A DNA stretch of 64,000 nucleotides from Nematopogon swammerdamellus (GCA_946902875.1 OX336339.1:23901349-23965348); one strand, 5' to 3'. Positions 50,870 through 62,606 are shown, numbered from the stretch's first letter. Numbers and translations: made by a program. Notes: generated from the letters alone by a model not told the origin.

Positions 50870-53720
50870 TAACTAAACCACAAGCACAGAACTCTATTGT
50901 TGTAGATTTTTAAAATTTATTACCATAATTTTTTTTTAATTAAAAAACAACAGCGACTTCGGAGAAGCGCCCTTCAGTCTCGAAACAGTTTCCGCCCTCC
51001 CACGAGTCACACAGCTTCTTTCGCCCAGCGCGCGTACCAGCATATTTCAAACCGTCGAGCGTCTGTCTATGTGGGTGAGTTTGATGAAACATTTACTGAT
51101 TTCGGCCGATCTTTGTTCAGTGCGGTGGTACTGAGACAATACCTAACCTTTGCCAATAACTAATATCAGCTAGGAAAGATAGTCCGCGGTAGATTTTTTT
51201 TTTATTATAATTAATTTTACATTTGGCACGTGAAAGTCTAGCGTAGGACCAATTTGCAAACCATTTACTTGCGATTATATTAGCCACTTCCCGACCGTAG
51301 AGGTGTATACCGTATTTCGTTATGTACTAAATATTGATTATGTATTCTAATAATGATTGAGAGTAGTTGATAACCAAACGGCACAGTACATGGACTTAAC
51401 TAAGTCGGAAAATGTTCCCGGGCCACACCACGGGGAGGAATAACCGCGGAAATGTTCACCTTCGGCCCCGCTCTCACATCTGTATGGGATCAACCCGCAA
51501 TAGAATACATTTATGATTACGCAATCTTCCGTTAATTACTTTATTTACGGAGAGAACTAGCTGAATGTGATCGTTTCGTGGCCCATCTACCTAAAACGAC
51601 CTATGAGACATCCCTACTCGTGGAAGAAATTGACAGGCGAACGACGGCTGCCCGCGGTTCTAAATGATTGGCTAGCTCCTAAACTGAGTTGAAAATAAGC
51701 TGACAATAATGACGACTGGTTCTGCTACACTAACTCGCGGATCTAAGAATGCTACCCGTAGTTGGGCGAAATGGGAGAGCCTGCCACCTTGACTCTGGTA
51801 GGTCGAAGTCTTTTAATAAAGCAAACTCTACAGTTCAGAAGGAACTCCTTTTAACGGAAGAATACTTGCACGGGCATAGTTTCTGGACCCCTCTCTGCCG
51901 ACTCGTCAGCATGCAAGCGAGCGGCCAGTCACCAGCGAAACCTAATGGTTCTACTGACAAGTAGCCTTCACTAGGCTGCTAATTAAACGGAAATTATAAT
52001 TAATATTATTGTCAGACTCTCCCAAATCACTAAGGAATTAATAGTGGCAGCACAACGTCTATCCTACACACGCCACTTATCGTTGAAGTAAAAGTAGACT
52101 TAACAGTTCGCGTCTGCGTGATTAGGCGTGCAACTGCGAAGCCTTCTCACACAATTTGCCAATCGGCCGACTCGCCCAACACGGCGCGAGGAATGTACGC
52201 CAGCTCCCAGTCCGTCGGCTTCGCTTGGCGAGAGTATGTGGGAATAACAGGTGGATGTAAGTAGGTATATCGTCGGAGTTGTTCTAGTAGTTGTGGTGTG
52301 ACCTCTGATCCTCCCTGAAGCGATTACACGCTCGTCTGGGTCACGGAGATCGTAGTCGCCTGCTTACGTTCGCCCGCACGGGCACACCAACGCTACATGC
52401 ACTTAATAAATAATGTAGAAAATTATGTGTTAAAACTTATCGTTCACGCCCGCTCGCCTCTGGATCACACAGTTTTTATTACGGATATTCGCGGATAAAG
52501 TAATATTTTGATCTCCCAGCCGCGCCAACTGCCGCTATTCTTTCCTCTTGAACTCGTTCAGTGCACAAATTAATCACTTTGTTTTAGAAGTGTAAATACG
52601 AATATTTTGTAATGTATCTCGGCGAGCCTAGGTTTTAAGACGCGGTAAAACCTAGAATATTGTTACGCTACCGCACTCGGAATAAGTACTGTAACCTCGC
52701 CGATAATATGTATTTTAGCGCGCGTTATATTTATGGAATACAGGACAGCCGATGATTCTTCACTTCGACCGCAGTACTCTCCATCCGAAAACCGACTAAC
52801 TGCCCTAGTTTCGCCGCTGTTGTCTTCCAACCCGACTCCCCGTTCAGTGCGCGGGCGCATCCACCCCCGTACCCCCGTTACCCAAACAAGTAGTTGCAAT
52901 ACTCTCCGACTCCGCCCCTAATACATATTTCTGCGCCTTCAATCAACCCTCCCACTTATGTCGCAGTAATAAGGCTCAAACTCGCCTGGCAGCTACACTC
53001 ATCCCTTCCCGAGGCGATGTCCCTCCGCTATCAGGGTTCCGTCGTCAAAGGTATCTCTAACTAACTCGCCTATGAAATATTCTTAGTTATAAATATCTTA
53101 TTTCATTTATTCATATAGGTACCCTATTCGTAATGTTATAAAAGTTTAGGTAACATGACTCGTCTATTTCACAATTAAAGCAACGTTATACAGCTAAGAC
53201 CTCCACCGACGACCGACGCGCCTAAATTATCCGTTTAACTAACACCAAGCCACACATCCTTCAATACGTCACGTAACATTTACCTAACATGGCCCCAACC
53301 TAACCTATACTCCTACGGAACCCTTGGTTCGGTACGCAAATATGTGCGCGTCCGTTTGAACATCTGGCAGTACCTAAAGCAAGCACCGACGACTTAGGCA
53401 AAACCCCGTCTATTGATGTACGTTCCTGACATCTGGCTGGGGTTTCTCGTTTGGCTCGCCTTTAAACAAAGGAACCCCTTATTTTCTAGTTTTCTGTAAA
53501 AGCCCATACCCCTCATAAACCGACATCTTTCGAAATGAATGTATATAATAGCTAGTAAGACAAGACTCGCATGAAGCGGTTGAAAAAAAATTTATCTATC
53601 TACGAATCATTTAATTTGTATTAAACACGAGTAGTGGCTATACCGTCACAGTACCAATCAGAGCGGGATACACTTGTCCTCTAATCGTTCGAATAAAAGT
53701 TCTAACAGTGCCAACCGAAG
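50870..53720. other. 2.85 kb with little recognisable content
   Basis: The longest non-repeat stretch besides the LINE. A decayed SINE block (cggccgatctttgttcagtg) is at 51098-51135. Frames at 51749-51964 and 52663-52921 are short and unrecognised. 52150-53400 is GC-balanced with many short stops. It may be unique intergenic DNA or an old LTR element; I found no LTR pair. Confidence 0.35.
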
Positions 53721-53724
53721 AGTT

Positions 53725-53852
53725 CCCTTTGGATTGCTGGCTATATTGAACTAGAGGATAACACAGCGAGGCTGGCTATGTGGCCGTCTTACGTCCAGTA
53801 TGGTGTTACCAAACCAGTGGGTTAAAATTTGAGCCTACCACCTAGTAGCCTT
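53725..53852 (-). mobile_element. SINE family 2 fragment
   Basis: gattgctggctatattgaac, aggctggctatgtggccgtc, tttgagcctaccacctagta. Abuts a plus-strand family 1 SINE head. Confidence 0.65.
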
Positions 53853-53999
53853 GTCAGCCTCGGTAGCTCAGTGGTGCGCGCAGTCAGACATGAAATGAAG
53901 GGAAGCACTGACATGGCACCTAATTCGCCCGGTGTTATGGGCTAACATCACGGATGTTGTAGGTGATGCAGCCAATCGTGTCAGTTTCCATAAAAAAAA
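53853..53999 (+). mobile_element. SINE family 1, large internal deletion
   Basis: tcagcctcggtagctcagtg and gtgcgcgcagtcag, then directly gaagggaagcactgacatgg and the tail. The 5S-like part, B box and half the body are missing. Confidence 0.75.
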
Positions 54000-54475
54000 T
54001 TTGTAAAGGGCTAGGAAAGGGGCCTACAGTTTTAAACTTGTTCAGAAAGTTGAATATTTACATAGCGTCGAAAGTCGGGCGTATCTCTCATTGATATTTT
54101 TTCCAGTTAACCTATTCTTGCAGTGCATTTATTTTCTATCATTGTTGTGATCTGCAATCTATGATGAGACCCTGTACATCTTATGAATCAATATATTATG
54201 TTGGTTGGAGAGAAATATTAAGTTTTAATTTTGTTTCAGTCTAAACGAATTTGTATTTTTTGCGTCCTCTCCTCTGCTCTTACTTCTGCTGACATGTAAG
54301 TGCTGCGCGCGTGTGTCATGAAAATAAACGACACACGTTTATTTTCAAGAAAAAAATCGCGTTCCACACTCAGGTGAAAGAAGACAGATGAGAAATAACC
54401 ATCCGCATCATAAATATATCGCATATTATAATAGTCATCCGCATCATAGTCGGCGCCCTAAGTGTGTTCTATCGC
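54000..54475. other. No gene recognised
   Basis: Starts with a SINE-2-like gggcctacagttttaaactt; otherwise no supported feature. Confidence 0.3.
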
Positions 54476-54560
54476 CTACTCCACAGGGAGTGCTCGGAGG
54501 AGCTATTTGACGCGATCCCGCGGTTCCTTTTCCACTTCCGCACAACTCGCAGTGGCCAGG
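54476..54560 (+). pseudogene. LINE family 3 coding fragment
   Basis: gggagtgctcggaggagcta encodes ECSEELFDAIPRF-like residues, the plus-strand counterpart of 1120-1190. Confidence 0.55.
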
Positions 54561-54578
54561 GATATTATTGACAATTGT

Positions 54579-55171
54579 TTTTTATGGAAACTGACACGGT
54601 TGGCTCTATCACCTACAACATTCGTGATGTCAGCCCACAGCACCGGGTGAACTAGGTTTTTTTTTTTTTTTATGGAACCTGACACGGTTGGCTACATCAC
54701 CTACAACATCCGTGATGTCAGCCCATAACACAGGGTGAACTAGGTGTCATGTCAGTGCTTCCCTTCATTTCATGTCGGCTACACTAAACTGGACGGAAAA
54801 CACGAACTATTTACATAGCCGTTTCGACCGACGTTTCGTTCAGTGCGGTGGTACCAACCCGGCCGGGATAAACCCTACCACCTAGTAAGGTAAGAAGGGA
54901 AGGGACCTACAGTTTAACGTGGAATTCGAACCACGGTCAGCCTCCAACGGTCGAGCGGTCACCCATCCAAACACTGACCGCGCTCAGCGTTGCTTAATAA
55001 CAGTTGACTAACCAACCGCGCTACTGAGCTACCGAGGCTGACGAATTTTCTTATCCCTTAGTCGACTTTTACGACATGCGACGGGGAGAGATGCAGTGGG
55101 GCTATTCTTTTTAAGTACCGACCCCACACGGTACAAATGCCACGGTGCCATGTCAGTGCTTCCCTTCATTT
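54579..55171 (-). mobile_element. SINE family 1 interrupted by another family 1 SINE
   Basis: The outer copy occupies 54579-54656 (tttttatggaaactgacacg to cgggtgaactaggt) and 55143-55171 (ggtgccatgtcagtgcttcc). Joined, they restore gaactaggtgccatgtcag. Confidence 0.8.
54657..55134 (-). mobile_element. SINE family 1, full M + tRNA/5S + body, inserted in a SINE
   Basis: tttatggaacctgacacggt to gtcgacttttacgacatgcg and accgaccccacacggtac. It has the complete tRNA/5S head (ctgaccgcgctcagcgttgc, taccgaggctgac). Poly-T at 54657-54671 is the tail. Confidence 0.85.
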
Positions 55172-55915
55172 TCGCAATAAATTTATATATACAGTTTTAT
55201 TTTGTATCCCACAATTTTTGTCCTTTCACATTTTTATTTATCTTTATCTTATCTTATCTCGGAGCCGGCGGCGCACGGGGAACTTTTATTGGGTCAGTTT
55301 TAAAAAGCTCTTAAATATTTCAGAAACTTAATCTTGAGATTTTTATGTTTTTACCTTATTTTCCGACCTCCGCGAGAGCAATAGGATTACGAGATTTCGA
55401 ATTCGACCTATAGGTCAAATTGTGGTTATTTTTGTTGATAAAATATTTCTTGATATTTCGACAATGTCCAGATGATACAACACACTCCGCACTCGCGCTG
55501 GATTCATCCTTGACCCGCATTGTGAGGAAGGCCGAAGTTTCCACGTTTTATATTAATAAAAGTGTCTGGCTACCTTTTCAATTAAGTGAGTAGGCAGCGT
55601 CAAAGCCTTTGTCGGAGAGGCTTTTTTTCTCGGAGGTGTATTTAGACAGAGTCGGCTGTATGTTTCTGAATTAATGGCTGAAGTTTCGAAGAGCGGGCGC
55701 ATGGGGGTGTGTCGTTAGCAAAAATATTAATTCTCGGCTTTTCTTTTAACTTCACAATATAATGTACGCAATCTACAGACCCGGCTCAGGTGACGCGAAG
55801 AAATTCTATGAGACAATTAAATAATACCTGAAAATTTCTTCCAAGTTAACAGATTTTAATATTTGAATTAATTTGTTTATGTCAAATTATTAAGTAGATT
55901 TGTTAAGATTAGTTG
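55172..55915. other. No gene recognised
   Basis: AT-rich. A minus frame at 55356-55544 (FLTMRVKDESSASAE) is not something I can assign. Confidence 0.3.
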
Positions 55916-56130
55916 AGGCGGCGCGTGTCTGAGTGGTCTGGACGTCGGCTTATCTTGCGAGGGGTCTGAGGTTCGAATCTGGGTCGGCGTGTACGAATGA
56001 GCTTTTTTCTGACGGAAAAATTTACGTGAATACCTCTCTCTACTGCCTGCCCATATATTTCTACCCCAAGTACAGCCTCGGGTCCTACAAGAGGGGCGTA
56101 AATGTGCCGACCTGTCAGGCCGGCACATTT
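55916..56130 (+). mobile_element. Chimaera: SINE 2-like tRNA head joined to LINE family 3 tail
   Basis: gcgcgtgtctgagtggtctg, gaggttcgaatctgggtcgg (tRNA-like), gtacgaatgagcttttttct, then tttctaccccaagtacagcc and tacaagaggggcgtaaatgt, i.e. PKYSLGSYKRGVN of LINE 3. Confidence 0.6.
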
Positions 56131-56450
56131 AGCACTTATTAATAGGTGGAACGGTACCCCATGTAGTGTCTCGTATAAAATAAATACCTGTAATTATATC
56201 TGTGAAACATCCTGTAAATCCTTAGTTATTGTAGGGATGGGAAGCAACGCAAACTACCTGAATATAGACGACTCTAAATACTAACGACTAAGTACATTAC
56301 CTATAACGAAGGTTGCTCGTAGTCCCATGTCAAGGTTAAGTATCCAACTATTCGAAAGTCTTAAGCAACTTAAATCATAAATTGTCTCATATATACTGCC
56401 TAGTGTATTACTCTGCGTCTCCGTCACAGTAGAGCGATAGAACAGTAAAC
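56131..56450. other. No feature recognised
   Basis: No frame or shared repeat. Confidence 0.3.
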
Positions 56451-56454
56451 AAAC

Positions 56455-56745
56455 TCACTGGACACGCTCGGAACATGGTCGACATACAACTTTTTCGAAC
56501 GCACCGCTTCCTACTGCTTCTCAAAATAGTCCCTTTATCGCACCTAGAAAATATATAACGGTCTTCTCGGGGAGTGTTTTCTGACTCCTACATCAAGGAT
56601 GTCTCTTAAAGGCGTGAGAACAAATTGTCTGATGACCTTTCCGTCCGTCTCATAGCTGACATGGCGACGCGCTGAGTGTGGTTTCGCGAGGAGAGGTGGT
56701 ATTGGCCGTGTCTGACGGTCTTCATTCTGACTGACCGTTGGGTGC
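56455..56745 (+). pseudogene. LINE family 2 3' end, decayed
   Basis: acacgctcggaacatggtcg, acgcaccgcttcctactgct, ggcgtgagaacaaattgtct and gtggtttcgcgaggagaggt align with 45190-45440, with stops and shifts. Confidence 0.7.
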
Positions 56746-57418
56746 AAACACCCATTTCAGGTTACTATAAAGAAAACTCTAAGCGTGAGTCACGCACACA
56801 GTCATGCCGCGTAAGTGAATTCGATGTAAAATTCAGTGTTAACTATAGACACGTCTCCTTTCAATTTGCTAGGAGTAAGCAAGATAAAACCATCTTTTGT
56901 AGGTATGTTATTTTTATTAATATTAGTGCCCGCCATTTGGTATTTTTCATTAAAAAATCTACCTTGTTACGCGGACTATCGAGACGAATCCGACAATACC
57001 GCATATACTGAAAACGGTTAAGTAGTTTAGGCTTCGTGAGGGAACAAACGAACACACATTCATACATTCGCTACCAAAATCGTAACCTTCCGTAACCATA
57101 AAAATATTTGCAAGCGGTGGCCTTATCGTGTAAGCGATGTGCGTGTGAGGATGTCTGTGTGTGTGTGAGGGTGTGTGTGTGTGTGTGTTTGTGTGTGTGA
57201 GCTACGTTTCGGACGTAAGTATATAAAAAGTTGACCTACTGCTCTTCTTGCGTGCTGTGGTTGCGTGCTTTCGGCTGTTTATACGGTGGGTAGTTGCGGT
57301 GGGTCGTCGGTTGGAAGTTGGCGTCGAAGGCGAAGCGAACAGGTGGCGGAAGCGATGGCAGGAAATTAGCTAAGTTCGTCTGTCGGCGGCGAGGCTGAGG
57401 AGTCCTCGGCGCATATTT
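56746..57418. other. No gene recognised; (GT)n tract
   Basis: GT-rich run at 57145-57200, then a GC-richer patch to 57410. Short frames at 56676-57021 are unassigned. Confidence 0.35.
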
Positions 57419-57976
57419 CCAAAGTCTACTACGGGAGCCTTTTTATTTAATTATAATTTTCTTTGGTGATTGTCTTTTTGAGACATTTTGGCCAGTGTCT
57501 TGCATAGTGAGGATCCAGGGTCAGGAGCGGCAATTAAAAAAATGGCTGAATAAAGAGCCTGAAAAACATAAACAATAAAACATAATAACAACAACAAGTG
57601 TTTTCTCAACTCTGCGTTCAGTCGCAATTTTTAGGGTTCCGTATTCGGTACGGGGCCCTATTACTACGCCTGTCTGTCTGTATGTCCGCCCGTCCTTCCG
57701 TCAGATGACTGTATTTTTGGAACCGTAATAGCTAGTCGGTTTAAATTTTCACAGAACCGGTTTTATTTTGCCGGATATAACAAAAACTATTTAAAAAGTG
57801 AAAAATTAAGAGGGCCCCACCCCCCAAATACAAGAAAAGCGTATTTAATTTTTTTTTTGTGGTACGCAAACCAGCATGCGCGAGTCCCACTCGCACTTGG
57901 ACCATGAATCCTCACTATACATGACACTGAATGGCCAAAATATAAAAAACTCTTCCGTGAACTCCCGTAGTAGACT
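57419..57976. repeat. Decayed inverted arms around a family B insertion
   Basis: aaagtctactacgggag (57419) pairs with ctcccgtagtagacttt (57960); further in, cattttggccagtgtct and atagtgaggatcc pair with sequences at 57905-57945. Confidence 0.6.
57630..57903 (-). repeat. Family B repeat
   Basis: tttttagggttccgtattcg, reduced microsatellite at 57668-57702, cccaaatacaagaaaagcgt, gcgcgagtcccactcgcact. Confidence 0.75.
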
Positions 57977-58097
57977 TTAGAACTATGCTTCCGCGACGCC
58001 GCTCTATTCCGGTACACTGAGTGAATTTCTCCAGCGTTAATATTTTTTTATTACACCCGAACTGGGTGGCTTTGCTCGAGGTCGGAGCTTCAGGCAC

Positions 58098-58170
58098 TGC
58101 CAAATAGTGGTCACATTCTTCAGTATTCATGTTTATGCTGTTAATAAGAATGTTCTTGTGAGCGGGAGTA
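58098..58170. repeat. Second copy of the 33318-33430 repeat
   Basis: gtggtcacattcttcagtat, tcatgtttatgctgttaata, gttcttgtgagcgggagtat. A few substitutions relative to the first copy. Confidence 0.65.
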
Positions 58171-58589
58171 TGGGTTAATTATTTTTAAGTTACTATAATA
58201 TAATACTTACGAGTATACAGGGTGTTTGATGACTACAGGCCATAAAGCAAACCAGGTACTCCTGAGCCTATTTGGAGCAAAAAAGTTACATGACATTTTG
58301 TTCTACGGTGAACTTTTTTTTTTCTATACAAAACTAAATAATTGTATTTAGCCTAAATCCTAAATGTTACAAAAATAAATAAAACAAATTCCCTCCTTTA
58401 TGCTTCTCCCATAATATAATAAGACATTTTATGCAACAACGAAATAAAACCTGAAATTAAAAATAAACGTAATATCTAAAACTCTTGCGATACACCGAAT
58501 TTGCCGGATAAACTCTAAACATTTTCTATAGCGTCCGCACCGACCGACCACAGAGCCTAGGGACACAACAAAGCATCTTTGAGCGAAAC
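58171..58589. other. No feature recognised
   Basis: AT-rich, no supported gene. Confidence 0.3.
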
Positions 58590-58680
58590 CGAGTACACCA
58601 AAAATCGAGAATGTGCAGAATTAAGCGGGGAGGGAGCGACTCGAGCGACGGCCAATCGAACGCGGCGCGGCATCGCTGCC
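58590..58680. repeat. Dispersed sequence, uninterrupted relative of 9470-9960
   Basis: acaccaaaaatcgagaatgt, gcagaatt and gcgactcgagcgacggccaa are contiguous here but separated by about 390 bp (SINE plus a small fragment) at 9479-9920. Confidence 0.65.
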
Positions 58681-58694
58681 AGAGCATAATCTGT

Positions 58695-58850
58695 ATAATG
58701 GTAGAATAGAACATAGAATAGAATATACTCTCTTTATTGCACACAAATTGAAAGAAGAATAGTGCATGTCAAGAAATAACAAATACAGGAGTGCGCAAAG
58801 GCGGACAAGTGATTTCTTCCAGTCAACTTTTGGGTGATGCGGAATAAAAT
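58695..58850 (-). mobile_element. LINE 3' terminus with (TATTC)n-type tail
   Basis: tagaatagaatatactctct, ttattgcacacaaattgaaa, gcaaaggcggacaagtgatt, cagtcaacttttg. Reverse reading ends in AATAAAGAG plus tail. Compare 40375 and 63620. Confidence 0.55.
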
Positions 58851-58868
58851 AAAGAGAAAGAGGTAATG

Positions 58869-59250
58869 TCAGGCTCGATAGCTCAGTGGTGCAGACAGTC
58901 GACTGTCGCTATTGTTTGTTAAGCAACGCTGGGCCGGTCAGCACTTTAATGGGTGACCGCTCAACCGTTGGAGGCTGACCGTGGTTCGGATTCCAAGTAA
59001 AACTGTAGGTCCCTTCCCTTCTTACCTTACTAGGTGGTAGGGTTCAACCCGCCCGGTCTGGTACCATCGCACTGAATGAAACATCGGTCGAAACGGCTAT
59101 GTAAATAGTTTGTGTTTTCCATCCAATTCAGTGTAGCCGGCACGACCGAAGGGAAGCACTTACATGGCACCTAGTTCTCCCGGTGTTATGAACTGACATC
59201 ACGGTTGTTGTAGATGATTTAGACAACTGTGTCAGTTTCCATAAAAAAAG
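58869..59250 (+). mobile_element. SINE family 1 with tRNA/5S head, complete
   Basis: gctcgatagctcagtggtgc, agtcgactgtcgctattg, ttaagcaacgctgggccggt (one 5S-like base pair lost), gtggttcggattcc, body, gtgtcagtttccataaaaaa. Confidence 0.85.
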
Positions 59251-59905
59251 AAGTGTGGGTAGCAAGCGAGAGGGGGGAGAAAAACGTTTTATTTTTATGA
59301 AAATACCTACATGTAACATTCATACCTATTTATACAATACATAAAATACAAACAGCATAAACATACATACACATGTATGCATCGATACTACATATATATA
59401 ATACATACTATACTATACTAATCCACAAGTGAATACTAATTAGTTAAGGTAGAATTTCTTCAAAGACTTTAAAATAATTTTAAGTTTGGGAGTGACGAAC
59501 TTATATATTAGTAATGACGGACTTATATATTAGTATATTAGTAATGGTACTCAGACGCGATACGCGCTGTTGCGTGATCCCTGGGCTGAGACGTCGGTGA
59601 GCATCCGGGTCGGTGGGTGTGGGTTGAGAAGGTATCCTTTGGCTAAAATTCGTAATGTTAACGCCCACATACTGGAAATATTAGCTGTTTTGGTGAACCC
59701 TAATTATGCGCGGTGTCAGAAATTCTCTTTGTGCAAAAGTTTATTCAAATTATAAGGTCAAATGTTAATTCTAAATTTAGCTACTTTAAATCAGCTTCTG
59801 ATCCTAGGGATGATTGTAGCAACATTGTTAAAATTTCATCGCTTCGTACAAAAATCCGTAAAAGGTCATGATGATAACAACAAGAGCAGATACTTTTTAA
59901 ATAAA
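59251..59905. other. No gene recognised
   Basis: AT-rich with a short duplication (cttatatattagtaatg at 59500-59545). Nothing else. Confidence 0.35.
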
Positions 59906-59907
59906 AT

Positions 59908-60248
59908 AAAAAAAACGGTCAATTGCGAGTCAAACTCGCGCACCGAGGGTTCCGTATCGCCATTTCCTGGCTAGCGCCACTCACGCCATCTAGATGGCGT
60001 GTTATGAAATGCTTCATATTAGTTAAATGCCATGATTAGTTAAAATTCTTCACGCTCTATTCGGCAGATGGCGCGCGCGCATACACTTTTTGGTTTCTTC
60101 TATGGGAACCCCCGTGAAATTTTTACTTTTTTCTTATTTTTATTATTTGTTGTTAAATCTGCCATAATAACACATATTTTCTGAAAATTTCAAGGGGTTC
60201 TATTACGGTTCAAGATATACAGCCCTCGGACAGACAGACGGACGGACG

Positions 60249-60279
<31 letters not shown>

Positions 60280-60349
60280 AGGCAGACAGATAGACAGACG
60301 GCGTAGGCTTAGTAATAGGGTCCCGTACCGGATACGGAACCCTAAAAAC
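59908..60349 (+). repeat. Family B repeat, long form
   Basis: aaaaacggtcaattgcgagt, agatggcgcgcgcgcataca, the longest microsatellite in the window at about 60228-60299, end ccggatacggaaccctaaaa. The core and both ends are complete. Confidence 0.85.
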
Positions 60350-60400
60350 CGATCAAGTGCGAGTCGGGCTCGCGCAACGAGGGTTCCGTACCACCGCGCA
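60345..60400 (+). repeat. Family B start, in tandem with the previous copy
   Basis: aaaaaccgatcaagtgcgag begins inside the end of the preceding unit (shared aaaaacc). The copy continues only ~55 bp. Confidence 0.65.
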
Positions 60401-61207
60401 ATTTATTATTATTTGTTGCTTACTTCAGAGTGTGCACTGTAATCATACAAAGTTTGACGCTTTTATGTATTTGACGACAGAGCAAAAACGAAAAAAAAAA
60501 CACTGCTCCTTACGGGTACCCCATTAATTTTAGGGTACCGTATCTATACGGAAGCGAAGCGATTATTCTAAAACGAAATTCTCCCTTTCACTTGCACTAC
60601 CTATACTTATTTCACTATAACTTTATTTATTTAACATAAAGCATTTAAAATAAAACTTAAGTGTTATCTTCTTACACAACAGAGGAAGAATTAAGTCTGC
60701 TTACCTCACTGTACGTGTCTTTACTATTTTTCTTATACATTAGGTATATGTTTTTATTTAGGAATTTATCTAACTCCCACAATTTATAATTGTATGCACA
60801 AGCAAGTATTTATTCTTTAGTACCGATATCAAATTAACTTGTCTAAATTGTATATTCATATATTTATATATATATATAAATATATATAACAAATACATTC
60901 ATTTATCATTAAAATATTGTAAGCTAGAGCGGAAGTTGTATGTCTTCAATTGTTAATCTTTAAATTGTTCAAGGGCTGGACTTAAATACAGCGCTGAGTC
61001 TAGTGAAATCTTCACTAGACTCAGCATAGGCTGTGTTCACTTCAGTCCTTTTTTTTCCTTTTTCCTTCTGTAACTGTTTAAATGTTATGTGTTAATTAAT
61101 ATTACTTGTCTTGATTGTTATAATGTAATGCTGAAGGGGAAAAAATAAATATTTCTTATTTCTTATTTCTTATTTTACTTACAATATATTTTTAGTACAT
61201 TCAGATA
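60401..61207. other. No gene; hairpin and LINE-like 3' tail
   Basis: A perfect palindrome at 60993-61025 (gctgagtctagtgaa arms, 3 bp loop). AATAAA at 61144 followed by (TTTCTTA)n to about 61180 looks like a LINE 3' end whose coding part is not recognisable. AT palindromic run at 60855-60890. Confidence 0.45.
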
Positions 61208-61400
61208 ATTTCAGATACTTTTTTTATTGGAAGGCGCAACATGTGTCGCCGAGCCACCTATAATGTGTGTATAACGCCCATGGAAATTCGGTCGTATACG
61301 AGGGTTGCGAATACCATGCCGGCCTGACAGGTGCCTATTCACGCCTCTCTCGAAGGACCCGAGACTGTACTTGGGGGGAAATATGTGCAGGGAATTTAAT
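61208..61400 (-). pseudogene. LINE family 3 3' end, best copy
   Basis: The minus frame gives FPPKYSLGSFERGVNRHLSG then RHGIRNPRIRPNFHGRYTH, the C-terminus shared with 868, 56040 and 48965. In the same open frame it continues upstream into the M element, which is a chance fusion. Confidence 0.65.
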
Positions 61401-61424
61401 AATTTACATAGTGTGCATATTACA

Positions 61425-61745
61425 TAATACCACACACGCTGTATCCCGACAATCAGGGTAAGCAGAGTAATCGGCGTTGTGCTGCAAGAACTCTGGAAAA
61501 TTGCAACACTACATCGACCACCACGTTTAGAAAAGTATTCGGACAAGATAACTATCAAGCAGCAAGTAAGGCCCAAAGACCCACCTGCTGCACGACTCGT
61601 TGGAAGGACCGTGCCACGGTGACAGGTGGCTAGCCTGTCGCCCTTTAGCACGGCATCTCGTCCTTATCCCTTAGTCGCCTTTTACGACATGCATGGGGAG
61701 AGGCGCAGTGGGGCTATTCTTTTTTAAGTACCGGCCTCACACAGT
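61425..61745 (-). mobile_element. M element, second good copy
   Basis: Minus strand: gtactgtgtgaggccggtac, cccactgcgcctctccccat, gtcgtaaaaggcgactaagg, aaagggcgacaggctagcca, ending ccctgattgtcgggatacag. Matches 3113-3478 along its length. Confidence 0.65.
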
Positions 61746-62095
61746 ACATGCATATTGTTGTGCATAATATTAATACCTATTAATTTTTCCTTATGTGGGT
61801 GTATCGAGCATGTCCGGTCATGAGATGACATAATGTACGTACATAGGCACGATAACAGAGACTGCCAAGGTGTGGCAGTTAACTCAGTCTCTTCGCGGCT
61901 AGTAGTGCGCAGTGTGTCAATATCCACACCCGCATAAGTGCCTAGGCCGCTGACTAAGGAGTGAATGGAAAATCGCTATTTCATTTAATTAGTTATTTTT
62001 TATCCCTCTCGCAATGAATCTTAAACACGAGGAAGCCAGATAGTCGTACATTGTTTTGCCTTTCGGTCCAAAACTTAGCAGAAGCGCTTCATACC
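61746..62095. other. No feature recognised
   Basis: No frame or shared repeat. Confidence 0.3.
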
Positions 62096-62368
62096 CCCCT
62101 TTTTTATGTAATCCGGTATGAGTGGCTGAGTCGGAGGGGCCAAAGCACATGTTCCGACCAGCCAATATCACCTCCGAGAAGGTAGGTGGCATACCGGAGA
62201 CCCCCCTGGATTGCTGGCTATACTTGACTAGAGGAGAACACAACCGAGGCTGCTATGCGGCCATCTTACATCCAGTACGGTGGTACCAACTCAGTCGGCT
62301 ACAATTTGAGCCTACCACCTAGAAAGGGGTAAGGGAAGGGACCGTCTTTCACCGGTTCCGAACCCCTA
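62096..62368 (-). mobile_element. SINE family 2, tRNA head missing
   Basis: Tail tttatgtaatccggtatgag, ggctgagtcggaggggccaa, body to ctaccacctagaaaggggta and caccggttccgaac. Confidence 0.75.
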
Positions 62369-62425
62369 AGTGCCTTCGTATACAAAATTATCTCCACAGA
62401 ACCCAGAACTTTTTTAGGTATTCTA

Positions 62426-62606
62426 TAAAAACCGGCCAATAATAACACATATTCTGTGAAAATTTAAACCAGCTAGCTAATACGATTCCAAAGATATAGT
62501 CATCGGACGGACGGACGGACAGACAGATAGACAGACAAACGGCGTAGGCTTAAGCTTATATATATAGGTAATAGGCTTCCGTACGGGGTACGGAAACCTA
62601 AAAACT
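62426..62606 (+). repeat. Family B repeat, internally deleted
   Basis: aaaaccggcc joins directly to aataataacacatattctgt, losing the cgagtcggactcgc block; microsatellite at 62508-62538; end gtacggaaacctaaaaac. Confidence 0.75.

Noticed and set aside
50870..53720. LTR retrotransposon
   Set aside because: I looked for a pair of direct terminal repeats and gag-pol motifs and saw none.
61211..61651. 146-codon minus-strand protein
   Set aside because: Chance read-through of the M element into the LINE family 3 tail.
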